Assembly: GCA_028714075.1 (NCBI GenBank)
Contig: JAQTMZ010000001.1
Location: 124,001-188,000 of the forward strand
DNA from: Gallionella sp.
GTDB lineage: Bacteria > Pseudomonadota > Gammaproteobacteria > Burkholderiales > Gallionellaceae
Direction: 5' to 3'
DNA length: 64,000 bases
Below, in pieces: positions 47,332 to 55,700 of the stretch. The position numbers were made by a program, and so were the translations under genes. The notes below the pieces were generated by a model that was not told the DNA's origin, made no database searches, and was given only the letters and a program-made list of their open reading frames with translations. Numbering within the stretch: position 1 is the stretch's first letter; each line of letters opens with the position of its first letter.

Positions 47332-47988
47332 ATGTCGAAGAGCCTTACTGAAAAATTGATTACCGGCTTCATCGTCGGCCCAGCAAAAAGACGTTATAAG
47401 GCGCAAACTGAGCGCAAAATTTCAGTTTTGCTCGACACCATTGGAACAGTAGAGCACAACTGGAAACGAGCCCGAGAACTACAACTCAAAAGTTATGAGA
47501 GCTTCGCGAATGGTGTCCTCTTCGCACTAATTCTACAGCTCGACCTGACTATTCTGCTTTTCGACCAAGCCACAGAACCTGACGAACATCGCAAAAACCT
47601 CTACTCTCGGCAGCTCGCTCTCTTGTTATATGAGGGCTTTGATGATTTACCCTCCGTCTTTGGCAAAGAGTTCCGAGCAGCTCTTCTAGCATTGCCTAGT
47701 GGAAAAACTATTCAACGCGACCTTGGATTAGTCATAAAATATCTGGCCGCCTTAAGCACCGCACACTCACATGTGTTAAAGGAAATTCGCCATCTCGTAA
47801 TAGCTCATCGAGACCATCACGCAATTGAACAACTGGAATTGATTCGTCGAATTGATCAGAAAGAACTTACTAATATCGCATCAGATCTTGATACGCAGCT
47901 CGCAGAATTGGCGCGAGTTCTAACGCCAGCAATGATGGAATTTGGAAATCCAGAAATAATTCTTCGGCAGTTAGCCAGCCGTACTTAA
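47332..47988 (+). CDS. Unrecognised helical protein with a HEPN-like motif
   Basis: A 218-residue predicted mainly helical protein that I do not recognise. It has a hydrophobic helix in FANGVLFALILQLDLTILLF (about residues 57-76) and, at about 150-162, IRHLVIAHRDHH. This resembles the R-x4-6-H motif of HEPN/AbiU2-type domains. It starts at ATG 47332, as the GTG at 47320 lacks a ribosome site. Codon use is AT-richer than its neighbours and repeats flank it, both signs of acquisition. A nuclease or toxin role is speculation. Confidence 0.55.
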   Translation: MSKSLTEKLITGFIVGPAKRRYKAQTERKISVLLDTIGTVEHNWKRARELQLKSYESFANGVLFALILQLDLTILLFDQATEPDEHRKNLYSRQLALLLYEGFDDLPSVFGKEFRAALLALPSGKTIQRDLGLVIKYLAALSTAHSHVLKEIRHLVIAHRDHHAIEQLELIRRIDQKELTNIASDLDTQLAELARVLTPAMMEFGNPEIILRQLASRT

Positions 47989-48160
47989 CCACTCGGATGA
48001 TGTCCGCCATATCCCCTGTGCGCCGCCGAGTAGCGCAGGCTGGTCAGGGGATTTCGGCGAGGACTGTCTGAGCGCGTAGCGCGAGTTCCGCAGCCGCCTG
48101 ACCAGTCGAGCAACGCAGGGTACCGCGCAGCGGCGGCAAACCGGGGTCGCCTTCTTTTTG
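47989..48160. other. Intergenic stretch between orphan gene and repeat block
   Basis: GC-rich, with several CGCAG/CTGCG words and TAGCGC-type inverted words. It holds no convincing coding frame. Together with the repeats up to 48327 it makes a 339-base non-coding region. Confidence 0.5.
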
Positions 48161-48217
48161 GTTACTTTTTCTTTGGCGAAGCAAGAAAAAGTGACTAGCT
48201 GCCGGGCTACCCCCGGC
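48161..48217 (+). repeat. Dispersed palindromic element downstream of the orphan gene
   Basis: Arms GTTACTTTTTCTT (48161-48173) and AAGAAAAAGTGAC (48183-48195) form a 13-bp stem with one G-U pair and a 9-base loop. GCCGGG/CCCGGC (48201-48206, 48212-48217) and a T-rich run follow. This sequence type is common between genes of beta- and gammaproteobacteria. It may terminate the upstream gene's transcript. Confidence 0.6.
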
Positions 48218-48251
48218 GGTTTTAGCTTTTGATTTTGATGTTGTCATTCAT

Positions 48252-48322
48252 CCTTCGACAGGCTCAGGACGAACGGGCTGAATATGTCCCTCTCCCCAAC
48301 CCTCTCCCACATGGGGCGAGGG
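48252..48322. repeat. Two further intergenic repeat units (GACAGGCTCAGG and CCCTCTCCC types)
   Basis: Positions 48252-48276 carry a CCTTCGACAGGCTCAGGACG-type unit ending in GAACGG. Positions 48288-48322 carry CCCTCTCCCC, a second CCCTCTCCC and ATGGGGCGAGGGA. The second unit is the intergenic relative of the palindrome found inside priA and ends a few bases before the xerD stop. Confidence 0.65.
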
Positions 48323-48327
48323 AGCCG

Positions 48328-49224
48328 CTATCCCCTCGGATGATGCATCGCATGCAACTGTTTCAACCGCTCTCGCGCCACATGCGTATAAATCTGCGTC
48401 GTGGAAATATCTGCATGACCCAATAACATCTGTACCACGCGCAAATCCGCGCCGTGATTCAGCAGGTGCGTGGCGAAGGCGTGGCGCAAGGTGTGCGGCG
48501 ACATCGGTTTGTTCAAGCCGCAGATTTTTGCATGCTTCTTGATCAGGTACCAGAACATCTGGCGCGTCATGCCTTCGCCTCTGGCGGTGACGAACAGCGC
48601 GTCGGTCATTTGCTTGCCGAGCAGCACGCCGCGCCCGTCCGCGAGATAGCGGCGCAGCCAGTCCAGCGCTTCCTCACCCAAGGGCACCAGACGTTCCTTG
48701 CTGCCTTTGCCCATCACGCGCACCACGCCCATGTCCATGCTCACCTGGGTTATGCGCAGCGTCACCAGTTCCGACACGCGCAGGCCGGTGGCATACAGCA
48801 CCTCGAACATGGTGCGGTCGCGCAGGCCGAGCGGGGTCTGGGTGTCCGGCGCGTCGAGCAGTTGTTCGACGTCCTGTTCGGTGAGGCTCTTGGGCAGGTT
48901 GCGCGGCAGCTTGGGGGTGTCGATCTGCAAGGTGGGATCGGTGGAAATCTTGCCTTGCCGCAGCAGGTAGCGGAACAGCCGCTTGAGGCTGGAGATGTTG
49001 CGTCCGGTGCTGCTCGGCTTGGCTTTTTGCACGGAAACCAGATGGGCGAGAAAGCCCTGGATGTCGGCGTGGGCGGTTTGCAGGATGGATGCGTCGCGCT
49101 GCTTTTCCAGCCACGCGGCGAACTTGGTCAGGTCGCGCCGGTAGCTGTCCAGCGTGTTGCGCGACAGGCCGTCTTCCAGCCACAGGTTGTCGCAGAATTC
49201 GTCGAGGAGATCGGCGTTATTCAT
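48328..49224 (-). CDS. xerD: Tyrosine recombinase XerD
   Basis: A 298-residue site-specific recombinase that resolves chromosome dimers at dif with XerC. The N-terminal SAM-like domain starts LLDEFCDNLWLEDGLSRNTLDSY. The catalytic domain has LYATGLRVSELVTL (Arg), SPHTLRHAFATHLLNHGADLRVVQMLLGHADISTTQIYTHV, with HxxR, His and the nucleophile Tyr. The Met at 49224 matches the family N-terminus. The gene is flanked on both sides by dispersed inverted repeats. Confidence 0.93.
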   Translation of the reverse strand: MNNADLLDEFCDNLWLEDGLSRNTLDSYRRDLTKFAAWLEKQRDASILQTAHADIQGFLAHLVSVQKAKPSSTGRNISSLKRLFRYLLRQGKISTDPTLQIDTPKLPRNLPKSLTEQDVEQLLDAPDTQTPLGLRDRTMFEVLYATGLRVSELVTLRITQVSMDMGVVRVMGKGSKERLVPLGEEALDWLRRYLADGRGVLLGKQMTDALFVTARGEGMTRQMFWYLIKKHAKICGLNKPMSPHTLRHAFATHLLNHGADLRVVQMLLGHADISTTQIYTHVARERLKQLHAMHHPRG

Positions 49225-49231
49225 GTACCAG

Positions 49232-49303
49232 CCGTTCGCCCTGAGGTATCGAAGGGTGCGCACATATTGTCGTCGTTGTGGTTCGATACCTCACCACGAA
49301 CGG
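49232..49303. repeat. Inverted repeat between xerD and ogt
   Basis: A perfect 12-bp pair, TGAGGTATCGAA (49242-49253) and TTCGATACCTCA (49282-49293), lies inside arms that begin CCGTTCGCCC and end CCACGAACGG. It is the second copy of the palindrome found upstream of folB. The two copies differ in the central spacer. Confidence 0.8.
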
Positions 49304-49330
49304 GTTCAGTGGTCTTAGGGTGAGCGGATT

Positions 49331-49795
49331 TCATAACGCTCCCTCGTGTGCCAGCAGCCAGCGCTTGATGTTCAGATGCGTGCCGCTCGTGTGACGGGCA
49401 AAGCCGCCCAGGCCGGCCTTGCCCACCACGCGATGACAGGGAACGATGACGGGGATCGGGTTTGCGCCGCAGGCTTGGCCGACGGCTTGTGCACAGGATT
49501 TCAGTTCGGTGGCCAGCTCGCCGTAGCTGCGTGTTTGGCCGCGCGGGATGTCCAGCATGGCTTGCCAGACTTTGCGTTGATGAACAGTTCCGCCCAATTC
49601 GAGCGGCACGGAAAATTGCGCGTCGGGGTTTTCCAGATAACGCAGCAACTGCTCACATACGGTTTTTGCGAGCGCATTGGTTGCTTGCTGCGGCTTTTCA
49701 GTCGCAGGCAGGAAGTCGATGCCGGTCAGCACATCCCCGGTGCAGCGGATGCCGAGCACGCCGAACGGTGTTTTTAGTTTTGCCTGATAGTCCAT
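49331..49795 (-). CDS. ogt: Methylated-DNA--protein-cysteine methyltransferase
   Basis: A 154-residue suicide repair enzyme removing O6-methyl groups from guanine. The active site IPVIVPCHRVVGKAGLGGFA carries the acceptor Cys. QRKVWQAMLDIPRGQTRSYGELA is the DNA-binding helix with its Arg finger. The Met at 49795 matches the family start; the extension to 49813 is unsupported. It lies alone between an inverted repeat and a large palindromic element. Confidence 0.93.
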   Translation of the reverse strand: MDYQAKLKTPFGVLGIRCTGDVLTGIDFLPATEKPQQATNALAKTVCEQLLRYLENPDAQFSVPLELGGTVHQRKVWQAMLDIPRGQTRSYGELATELKSCAQAVGQACGANPIPVIVPCHRVVGKAGLGGFARHTSGTHLNIKRWLLAHEGAL

Positions 49796-49820
49796 GGCGC
49801 GATGATAGCGCACAAGGACA

Positions 49821-49951
49821 CCTCTATAAATCCAGGCTCCGTTGCGATACTGCGTTGCTCAAGAAATTTTAACGCTTACATATGAAATATATGCGGTGCA
49901 CTAAAATTTCTTTCGCGCCTTGTCTCGCTTAGGATTTTGAATTTATAGAGG
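49821..49951. repeat. 131-bp nested palindromic element (copy B) between ogt and rplS
   Basis: Outer arms CCTCTATAAAT (49821-49831) and ATTTATAGAGG (49941-49951) enclose inner perfect arms AAGAAATTTTA (49861-49871) and TAAAATTTCTT (49902-49912). Flanks GATACTGCGTT (49846-49856) and TTGTCTCG (49920-49927) match those of copy A at 44148-44223. It has no open reading frame. Such structure is typical of REP/MITE-like elements. Confidence 0.75.
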
Positions 49952-49961
49952 CGCCTCAAAA

Positions 49962-49991
49962 TAAAAAAACGGGAGCCGAGCTCCCGTTTTG
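49962..49991 (-). terminator. Intrinsic terminator of the rpsP-rimM-trmD-rplS operon
   Basis: An 8-bp stem ACGGGAGC/GCTCCCGT (49969-49976, 49980-49987) with a 3-base loop. On the minus strand it is followed by a run of seven T residues (the complement of 49962-49968). It lies 29 bases downstream of rplS. Confidence 0.85.
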
Positions 49992-50015
49992 TGATGCCGA
50001 AAAACCTGCTCGCGT

Positions 50016-50378
50016 TTAAGCGCGCGCGGTCAGTTTTTCCTTGATACGTGCCGACTTGCCGGAGCGGTCGCGCAGGTAGTAGAGCTTGGCGCGGCGCACC
50101 GAGCCGCGACGCTTCACTTCGATGCTGGCGATGGCCGGGGAATAAGTCTGGAAGGTGCGTTCCACGCCTTCGCCGGCAGAAATCTTGCGCACGATAAAGG
50201 CGGAATTCAGGCCGCGATTACGCTTGGCGATTACGACTCCCTCGAAAGCCTGAACGCGCTTGCGTTCGCCTTCGACCACGTTTACGCTGACCACGACGGT
50301 GTCGCCGGGTGCGAATGCGGGGATGGTTTTACCCAGACGGGCAATTTCTTCTTGTTCCAATGTTTCGATCAAATTCAC
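50016..50378 (-). CDS. rplS: 50S ribosomal protein L19
   Basis: A 120-residue large-subunit protein at the 30S-50S interface. It contains [44 protein letters not shown] and [22 protein letters not shown], all highly conserved. It is the last gene of the rpsP-rimM-trmD-rplS operon, with trmD 5 bases upstream and a terminator just after. Confidence 0.98.
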   Translation of the reverse strand: MNLIETLEQEEIARLGKTIPAFAPGDTVVVSVNVVEGERKRVQAFEGVVIAKRNRGLNSAFIVRKISAGEGVERTFQTYSPAIASIEVKRRGSVRRAKLYYLRDRSGKSARIKEKLTARA

Positions 50379-50383
50379 TTTTG

Positions 50384-51154
50384 TTACTCCTTAGTTATCG
50401 GATCTTGTTCCTTCTGGAACGCTGCCAGAAGCCCAGACTCCTCTTTTGTCAAATCACGCCTGGCCAATAAATCCGGCCTGCGCAACCATGTCCTGCCCAA
50501 CGACTGCTGAAGCCGCCAACGCTGTATGTCCGCATGATTGCCGGACAACAACACCGGGGGCACGGCTTCATCATTAAACATTTCCGGGCGGGTGTAGTGC
50601 GGGCAATCCAGCAAGCCATGCACAAACGAATCCTGCTCGGCCGATTCGGCATCGCCCAGCACACCGGGCAGCTGCCGCACCAGACTATCCATCAACACCA
50701 TTGCCGCCAACTCGCCACCGGACAACACATAGTCGCCGATGGAAATCTCATCATCCACATACTGGCGCAGCAGGCGTTCGTCGATGCCTTCATAACGCCC
50801 CGCCAGCAGAATCAGCCCTTCCTCCGGCTGTGCCACCAATTCCTTTGCCACCGCATGGGTCAGCAATCTGCCCTGCGGCGACATATACACCACGCGGCTC
50901 TTCTTCACGCCGCTGGCCGCCTGTCGCTGTCTGGCCGCGTTGATCGCGCCTGCCAGCGGCTCTGCCAGCATTACCATTCCGGGGCCGCCGCCGTAGGGGC
51001 GGTCATCGATGGTGCGGTAATTGTCCGTGGTGAAATCGCGCGGATTCCACGTCCTCAAAACATAATTGCCCTGTTCTGCCGCGCGCCGCGTGATGCCATA
51101 TTGCGTCAGCGCATCGAACATTTGCGGAAACAATGTGATGACATCGAAGATCAT
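50384..51154 (-). CDS. trmD: tRNA (guanine-N1-)-methyltransferase
   Basis: A 256-residue knotted methyltransferase that makes m1G37 and prevents frameshifting. The signatures are [38 protein letters not shown], the knot region [22 protein letters not shown] and [20 protein letters not shown]. The start at 51154 is the canonical IFDV N-terminus rather than the longer frame to 51187. It is in the standard rpsP operon order. Confidence 0.97.
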   Translation of the reverse strand: MIFDVITLFPQMFDALTQYGITRRAAEQGNYVLRTWNPRDFTTDNYRTIDDRPYGGGPGMVMLAEPLAGAINAARQRQAASGVKKSRVVYMSPQGRLLTHAVAKELVAQPEEGLILLAGRYEGIDERLLRQYVDDEISIGDYVLSGGELAAMVLMDSLVRQLPGVLGDAESAEQDSFVHGLLDCPHYTRPEMFNDEAVPPVLLSGNHADIQRWRLQQSLGRTWLRRPDLLARRDLTKEESGLLAAFQKEQDPITKE

Positions 51155-51168
51155 CTCAGGTAATCCGC

Positions 51169-51663
51169 TTAATAATCCAAAGCCCAATCCACACGGATCG
51201 TCTTGTTTTTTACATCCACCTGCTTGATGGCCGAAGCTACAAACGGGATCAGGATTTCGCCGCTGTCACCCCGCACGCTCAACACTTCATTCGCGCCGGT
51301 CTCCAGTAAGTTGGTTACCGTTCCCAATGTTACGCCCGCTTCATTCACCACTGCGAGTCCGATCAAATCCGACCAGTAGTATTCGTCTTTATCCTGCTCA
51401 GGCAGGCTGTCGCGCGGCACGGCAATCAGCAAGCCCTTGAGTTTTTCGGCAGCGGTGCGATCCGGGCAATCCGGCAGTTGCGCGGCCAGCGTTTTGTTGT
51501 GCACTTCGCACTGCTGCACTGCCACTTCACGCCACGGGCCATGCTCCTGACCAATCCACCAGGTCCGATAATCCAGCAGGCTATCGAGATACTCGGTGAA
51601 AGGTTGAATCTTGACCCAACCGCGAATGCCGTGTGCAGCTGCGATACGCCCCATGATTACCAT
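51169..51663 (-). CDS. rimM: 16S rRNA maturation factor RimM
   Basis: A 164-residue two-domain 30S assembly factor that binds ribosomal protein S19. It starts [24 protein letters not shown], and the PRC-barrel half begins [17 protein letters not shown] and ends VDWALDY. I placed the start at the ATG at 51663, just after the rpsP stop (51677); no clear ribosome site is seen, so coupling or the Met three codons later is possible. The longer frame to 51720 overlaps rpsP. Confidence 0.92.
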   Translation of the reverse strand: MVIMGRIAAAHGIRGWVKIQPFTEYLDSLLDYRTWWIGQEHGPWREVAVQQCEVHNKTLAAQLPDCPDRTAAEKLKGLLIAVPRDSLPEQDKDEYYWSDLIGLAVVNEAGVTLGTVTNLLETGANEVLSVRGDSGEILIPFVASAIKQVDVKNKTIRVDWALDY

Positions 51664-51676
51664 GGAGCTTGGGTCA

Positions 51677-51931
51677 TCAGGCTGCAGCTGTGGCACCGGC
51701 GCGCTTGACCAGCTTGGCAACAGTTGCGCTCAACTGCGCGCCCTTGCTTTGCCAGTGGCTCACGCGCTCCAGTTGCAGGCGCAGCGCTTCTTGGCCTTCG
51801 GATACGAGCGGATTGTAAAAGCCGACGCGTTCGATGAAGCGACCATCGCGGCGATTGCGCGAATCGGCCACGACCACATTGTAAAACGGACGATTCTTTG
51901 AACCGCCACGGGAAAGACGAATAATGACCAT
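51677..51931 (-). CDS. rpsP: 30S ribosomal protein S16
   Basis: An 84-residue small-subunit protein. [22 protein letters not shown] and [15 protein letters not shown] are the universal motifs; the short C-terminal tail is rich in Ala. It is the first gene of the operon, with the promoter at 51972-52001 giving a short leader of about 35 bases. Confidence 0.98.
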   Translation of the reverse strand: MVIIRLSRGGSKNRPFYNVVVADSRNRRDGRFIERVGFYNPLVSEGQEALRLQLERVSHWQSKGAQLSATVAKLVKRAGATAAA

Positions 51932-51971
51932 AGGAAACCTATAAAATAATTAGCCCAGCGAAAGGGCGCGA

Positions 51972-52001
51972 ATTCTACGTTATTTTGGGTGTTTCATGCA
52001 A
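51972..52001 (-). promoter_or_regulatory. Promoter of the rpsP operon
   Basis: On the minus strand TTGCAT (52001-51996) and TAGAAT (51977-51972) are separated by 18 bases. The start point would be near 51965, about 35 bases before the rpsP ATG. No other good match exists in the 85-base gap. Confidence 0.65.
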
Positions 52002-52016
52002 GAATACTTCGAAGCG

Positions 52017-52388
52017 CTATTTTTGCCAGTATTGCACGTTCGGCAAGCCTTCAAAATGAGCATCGGATGTTAGCAGTTGCCCTCCGGCGGAAATCGCGCT
52101 GGCATAAACTACCGCATCCGCCATGGCAAGCTTATATCGGACAGAAATATCTGCGGCAGATAATGCGATGCGGGTATCCAGAGATTGCACCAGGCAGGTT
52201 TCGGTAAGCCCGATGACATCCAGCGCAGCAGCCTCGTCTTTTTCGCGCAGACACCATTGGTAGAGTTCAAACTGCACCAGTGTTGGAACAATCAGGTTGG
52301 TGCTGTCGGCCAGGAAGGGAGCAAAATTTTCTGCCAGTGCACCATCGGTCAGCCATTCTATCCAGCCGCAGGTATCTACTACGAGCAT
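52017..52388 (-). CDS. PIN-domain ribonuclease toxin (VapC-like)
   Basis: A 123-residue PIN-domain protein. The acidic metal-binding residues are visible in order: VVDTCGWIEWL (Asp5), LVQFELYQWCL (Glu about 42), AMADAVVYASA (Asp about 90) and LLTSDAHFEGL (Asp about 108). VapC toxins cut tRNA or rRNA. The start overlaps the antitoxin stop by one base (TGATG), the usual arrangement of a toxin-antitoxin pair. The target is unknown. Confidence 0.88.
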   Translation of the reverse strand: MLVVDTCGWIEWLTDGALAENFAPFLADSTNLIVPTLVQFELYQWCLREKDEAAALDVIGLTETCLVQSLDTRIALSAADISVRYKLAMADAVVYASAISAGGQLLTSDAHFEGLPNVQYWQK

Positions 52389-52597
52389 CAGGTTCGCTCC
52401 GTGCGGTCGCGCACATTTTCAGTGTTAGCCCCCTTGAACATGCCACGCACTTCGTTGATGGTGCGCCGTGGAATCATGACGATGGTATCGCCCTTGGCGA
52501 CAAAGACAAATTGCTGCCCGGCCTTTAATCCGAGGCTATCGCGAAACGCCTTGGGAATGCCAATTTGAAATTTATCGGTGAGAGTTGCAGCATACAT
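52388..52597 (-). CDS. AbrB/MazE-type antitoxin (VapB-like)
   Basis: A 69-residue swapped-hairpin DNA-binding protein. The fold signature is AATLTDKFQIGIPKAFRDSLGLKAGQQFVFVAKGD. The C-terminal tail (RRTINEVRGMFKGAN) should bind the toxin. It lies directly upstream of the PIN toxin and probably represses their shared promoter in the gap to the right (52598-52750). Confidence 0.88.
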   Translation of the reverse strand: MYAATLTDKFQIGIPKAFRDSLGLKAGQQFVFVAKGDTIVMIPRRTINEVRGMFKGANTENVRDRTERT

Positions 52598-52750
52598 TCT
52601 TACTCCTTGAGTATCGTTTTATGTTTCGTAAGAATACAGGATGGCAAATTCAAATTCAAGAGCTGATTTGAATGCGCGAGGGGCCAATCGGGCGCATGGT
52701 TGATGAAGCCGCCAAGAGGTGGTTGCCAGCACAAATGCTATGGCAGAAAA

Positions 52751-52778
52751 ACAAAAACGGCCAGAAGGCCGTTTTTGT
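52751..52778 (-). terminator. Intrinsic terminator after pilY1
   Basis: A perfect 12-bp stem ACAAAAACGGCC/GGCCGTTTTTGT with loop AGAA. Both ends are A/T runs, so it can work in both directions. It lies 18 bases downstream of the pilY1 stop and ends the pilin operon. Confidence 0.85.
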
Positions 52779-52796
52779 TTTGTGCAGGGTGCGTGA

Positions 52797-55700
52797 TTAG
52801 GGTATCAGCTCGCGCCAGATCACCCGTTTGCCAGTAAACCCGGTCGCCGTTGCCGCAAAATTTACACCTGTATTTAACTCGGGCGTTGGATTAGTGGATG
52901 TTACGACCCCGACTTTGGGCACACCTTGCACGTAGAGAACATTGACGCCGACGATGGTAGCGTCATATTTCAGTGAAGCCGTACCGGTTGCCGTGTTGAC
53001 AGGCCCGCCCGTTTGGAAGTTGAAAAAGTTGAGCCAGCCATAGCCGCCTGGCGTACAGGCAGTACTCGAAGGAACAATCGAAGGAACCAACAGGGTGCCT
53101 TGCACCAGTTTGCTATCGATGTTTACGCGCTCCCCGCTGTCAGGGAAGTTGACATACCAACCCCTGCCGGTGAAGAAATCCACCGCATTGTTGGATACAG
53201 TACGGCTGGCTCCCGCGTTAGTCAGCGTTTGCTGTACCAGTGTCGTGCGGGGGTTCACCAAAGTAGTAGTCGCGTTATCATCCTTGATAGCATATTGGGT
53301 CTGTATCTGGGTCGTGGTAAGGTCACCGGATTCCAGATATTTCCCGGTCCCGATGAATATGATGCGCTTACCCAGAATGCTACCCAGCACCGGAGTGGTG
53401 GTAACAGGTTGAGGCAAGGTGGCGGCGGCATCCGAGAACAGCGTGGCGAATTTTAATTTATCACCGGTACCGATAGTGGCGGCAACGGTGCTATTGATAT
53501 TGAAACGCCAGACATTTCCCAGTAGATCGCCGCCATAGATATAGCCCACTTTGTTGCCCGCAGGCTCATCATTCCAGCCGACGATCTTGGCCAGTCCGCT
53601 TGGTGTGGCGGCGCTGCCCACCCCGGTGGAGATTTTGCTGATGATCGCACCGGTGTTGGCGTTGAGCACATAGAGATAGCCTATGCCGCTGCCCGGACTG
53701 GTATTGTTGTAGCCGGAGGTGACCAGTACCACCCAAGTGCCGTCAGCCTTTCTGGTGATGATGGGCTGGCCGAAGCTGTAGCCGAGATCGTCGTCTTTGA
53801 CGGCACCGATGCCGGCGGTTGTGGTGAATTCCCATAACAGGGTCGGCGCGGTAGGGGCGGTAATGTCCAGCGCATAATAACCGCGCCCGCCACCGTTCAG
53901 TCCCGCCACCAGAATGGTGCGCCATGACGCGCTGGAACCGTAGATCGCATCAACGACGCCGCCGCAATTTCCAGGGCAGTAAATATCCGAGGTAATCGGG
54001 CTGCCGTTGACAAAATTGCGGTGCAAGGTGGCGTAGTTCTTGTCCGCCAACTGCCACATGTTGGGTATCACCATGCTCGGCACGTAGGCCCAGCGCTCTA
54101 TGCCGGTGTCGGCCGCAAAGGCGTGCATCATGCCGTCGTTGGCACCCATGTACACTGTTCCGGCACGGGCGGCTTGCGCGGTGACATATGCACTGTAGCC
54201 CGTGTAGGGATAGCTGAATACCGGTGGGCCGATAAAGGCCGGCTGGGATTCCAGCGCGTCCCCCAACACGGCTTCACGGTAACGATACAGCCAGTTGGCT
54301 ACCGGATTGGCGGTGCGGTCGGATTCATATCCATGCTGTCCGCGCAGATAATTGAGCAGATTATCGCCTGTTGCCGCAGTTTGTTGCGCGGCGGTAAGCG
54401 AAGTCCACTGGCTGAGTGTGCTGATATGTGCAGCGTCAAAGTTTGTCGGGTTGGCAGCCCGATATACGGTATCAAAGTTGGTCAAAGCGGTGCCGGTGCT
54501 GTTGGCAGTTAGAATCATCCGCGTATCGCTTGCGTCAGCCACTTTGGCGTTCATGGTGCCGGTGCAGGCGGTCGCCATAGGCACCTTGCAATCCGTGCCG
54601 ACCAGCGTTCCTGCGGCGCAGGTGACCGAATTGGGCGTAACGCAGTTATAAATGGTGGTGGAGCCGTTGGTATCGGGAACAATAGTACCCGGCGCTACGC
54701 AAGTGTCAGCGGTGACGTTTTCCGCGCACCAGTTAGCATTGACGCTGACTACGCCGGTATCCACGTTGATGCCGCGCGCTTCCAGATTGCCCTTCCAGGC
54801 GGACGTGGTATAACTGGCGACATAGGCGAAATTGTTGCCGGCAACCGGGTTCAGCGTGCTGGTGGCGGCGGCGGCGGCGGCACCCCTGCGGGTATTGATG
54901 CCCGACAGCGCGTTGGACAGGCTGGTAGACAACGTGGCCGGGTTGGAGGCATTAAAATAGGCACCACGCCCGTCCACTGCGGCATGCCATAAGTCATCGA
55001 TATTTTCTGGTGTTCCCGCAGGATCGGGAATTGGCCAATTGCAGACCGTGCCATTCGCCTGCCACGAGCAGACCGGCATTGTTGTGGAGGTCGTCAGTGT
55101 CATGCCGCCTGATTGGGTGATCACTGGCGTGAAACCGGCGGCCGAGGCCGGACCGGTAATCGTAACAACGTTGCCCGAGGAGGTGGCGCTAAAACCATTC
55201 AGAGTGATTTTTGCGGCGATATTGGCGGCCACGGCACTGGTGCTGGTATCGGCCGTGGATGTGCCGGACATCAGTTGAACGCCATTGACCATAATGCTGC
55301 TGACCGAAGTGCTGCCCGCTCCGCTGACCGTAATGGCGCTGGGTGCCAAATTGGCGGTGCTGCCCAGCTTGACTGCGGCATAATCCCCCGTGGTATCGGT
55401 CAGGTAGCTGGACGAGTACACCATTCTGCCTTTTGCACCCAGCCCCAGGGTGAAGGTGGTCATGTGTTGCTGGGTATTATTGTCCAAGGTGCTGATGAAC
55501 ACGTTGTTGGTGCACACATCCTCGCCAGCGGTCGCGCCGGTGCAGTTGCTCAGTGCCGAGGTACGCAGGTCGGTCTGGTAGTAATACATGGCAACGTCTG
55601 CCAAGGTGTTGCTGGTTCCGCCGCTAGTGCCCGCAGTCGTCACCGGAGTCCCTGATACCACACGGGTACTCGGGTTAGGGCTCGGAACCGTTATGGAGCC

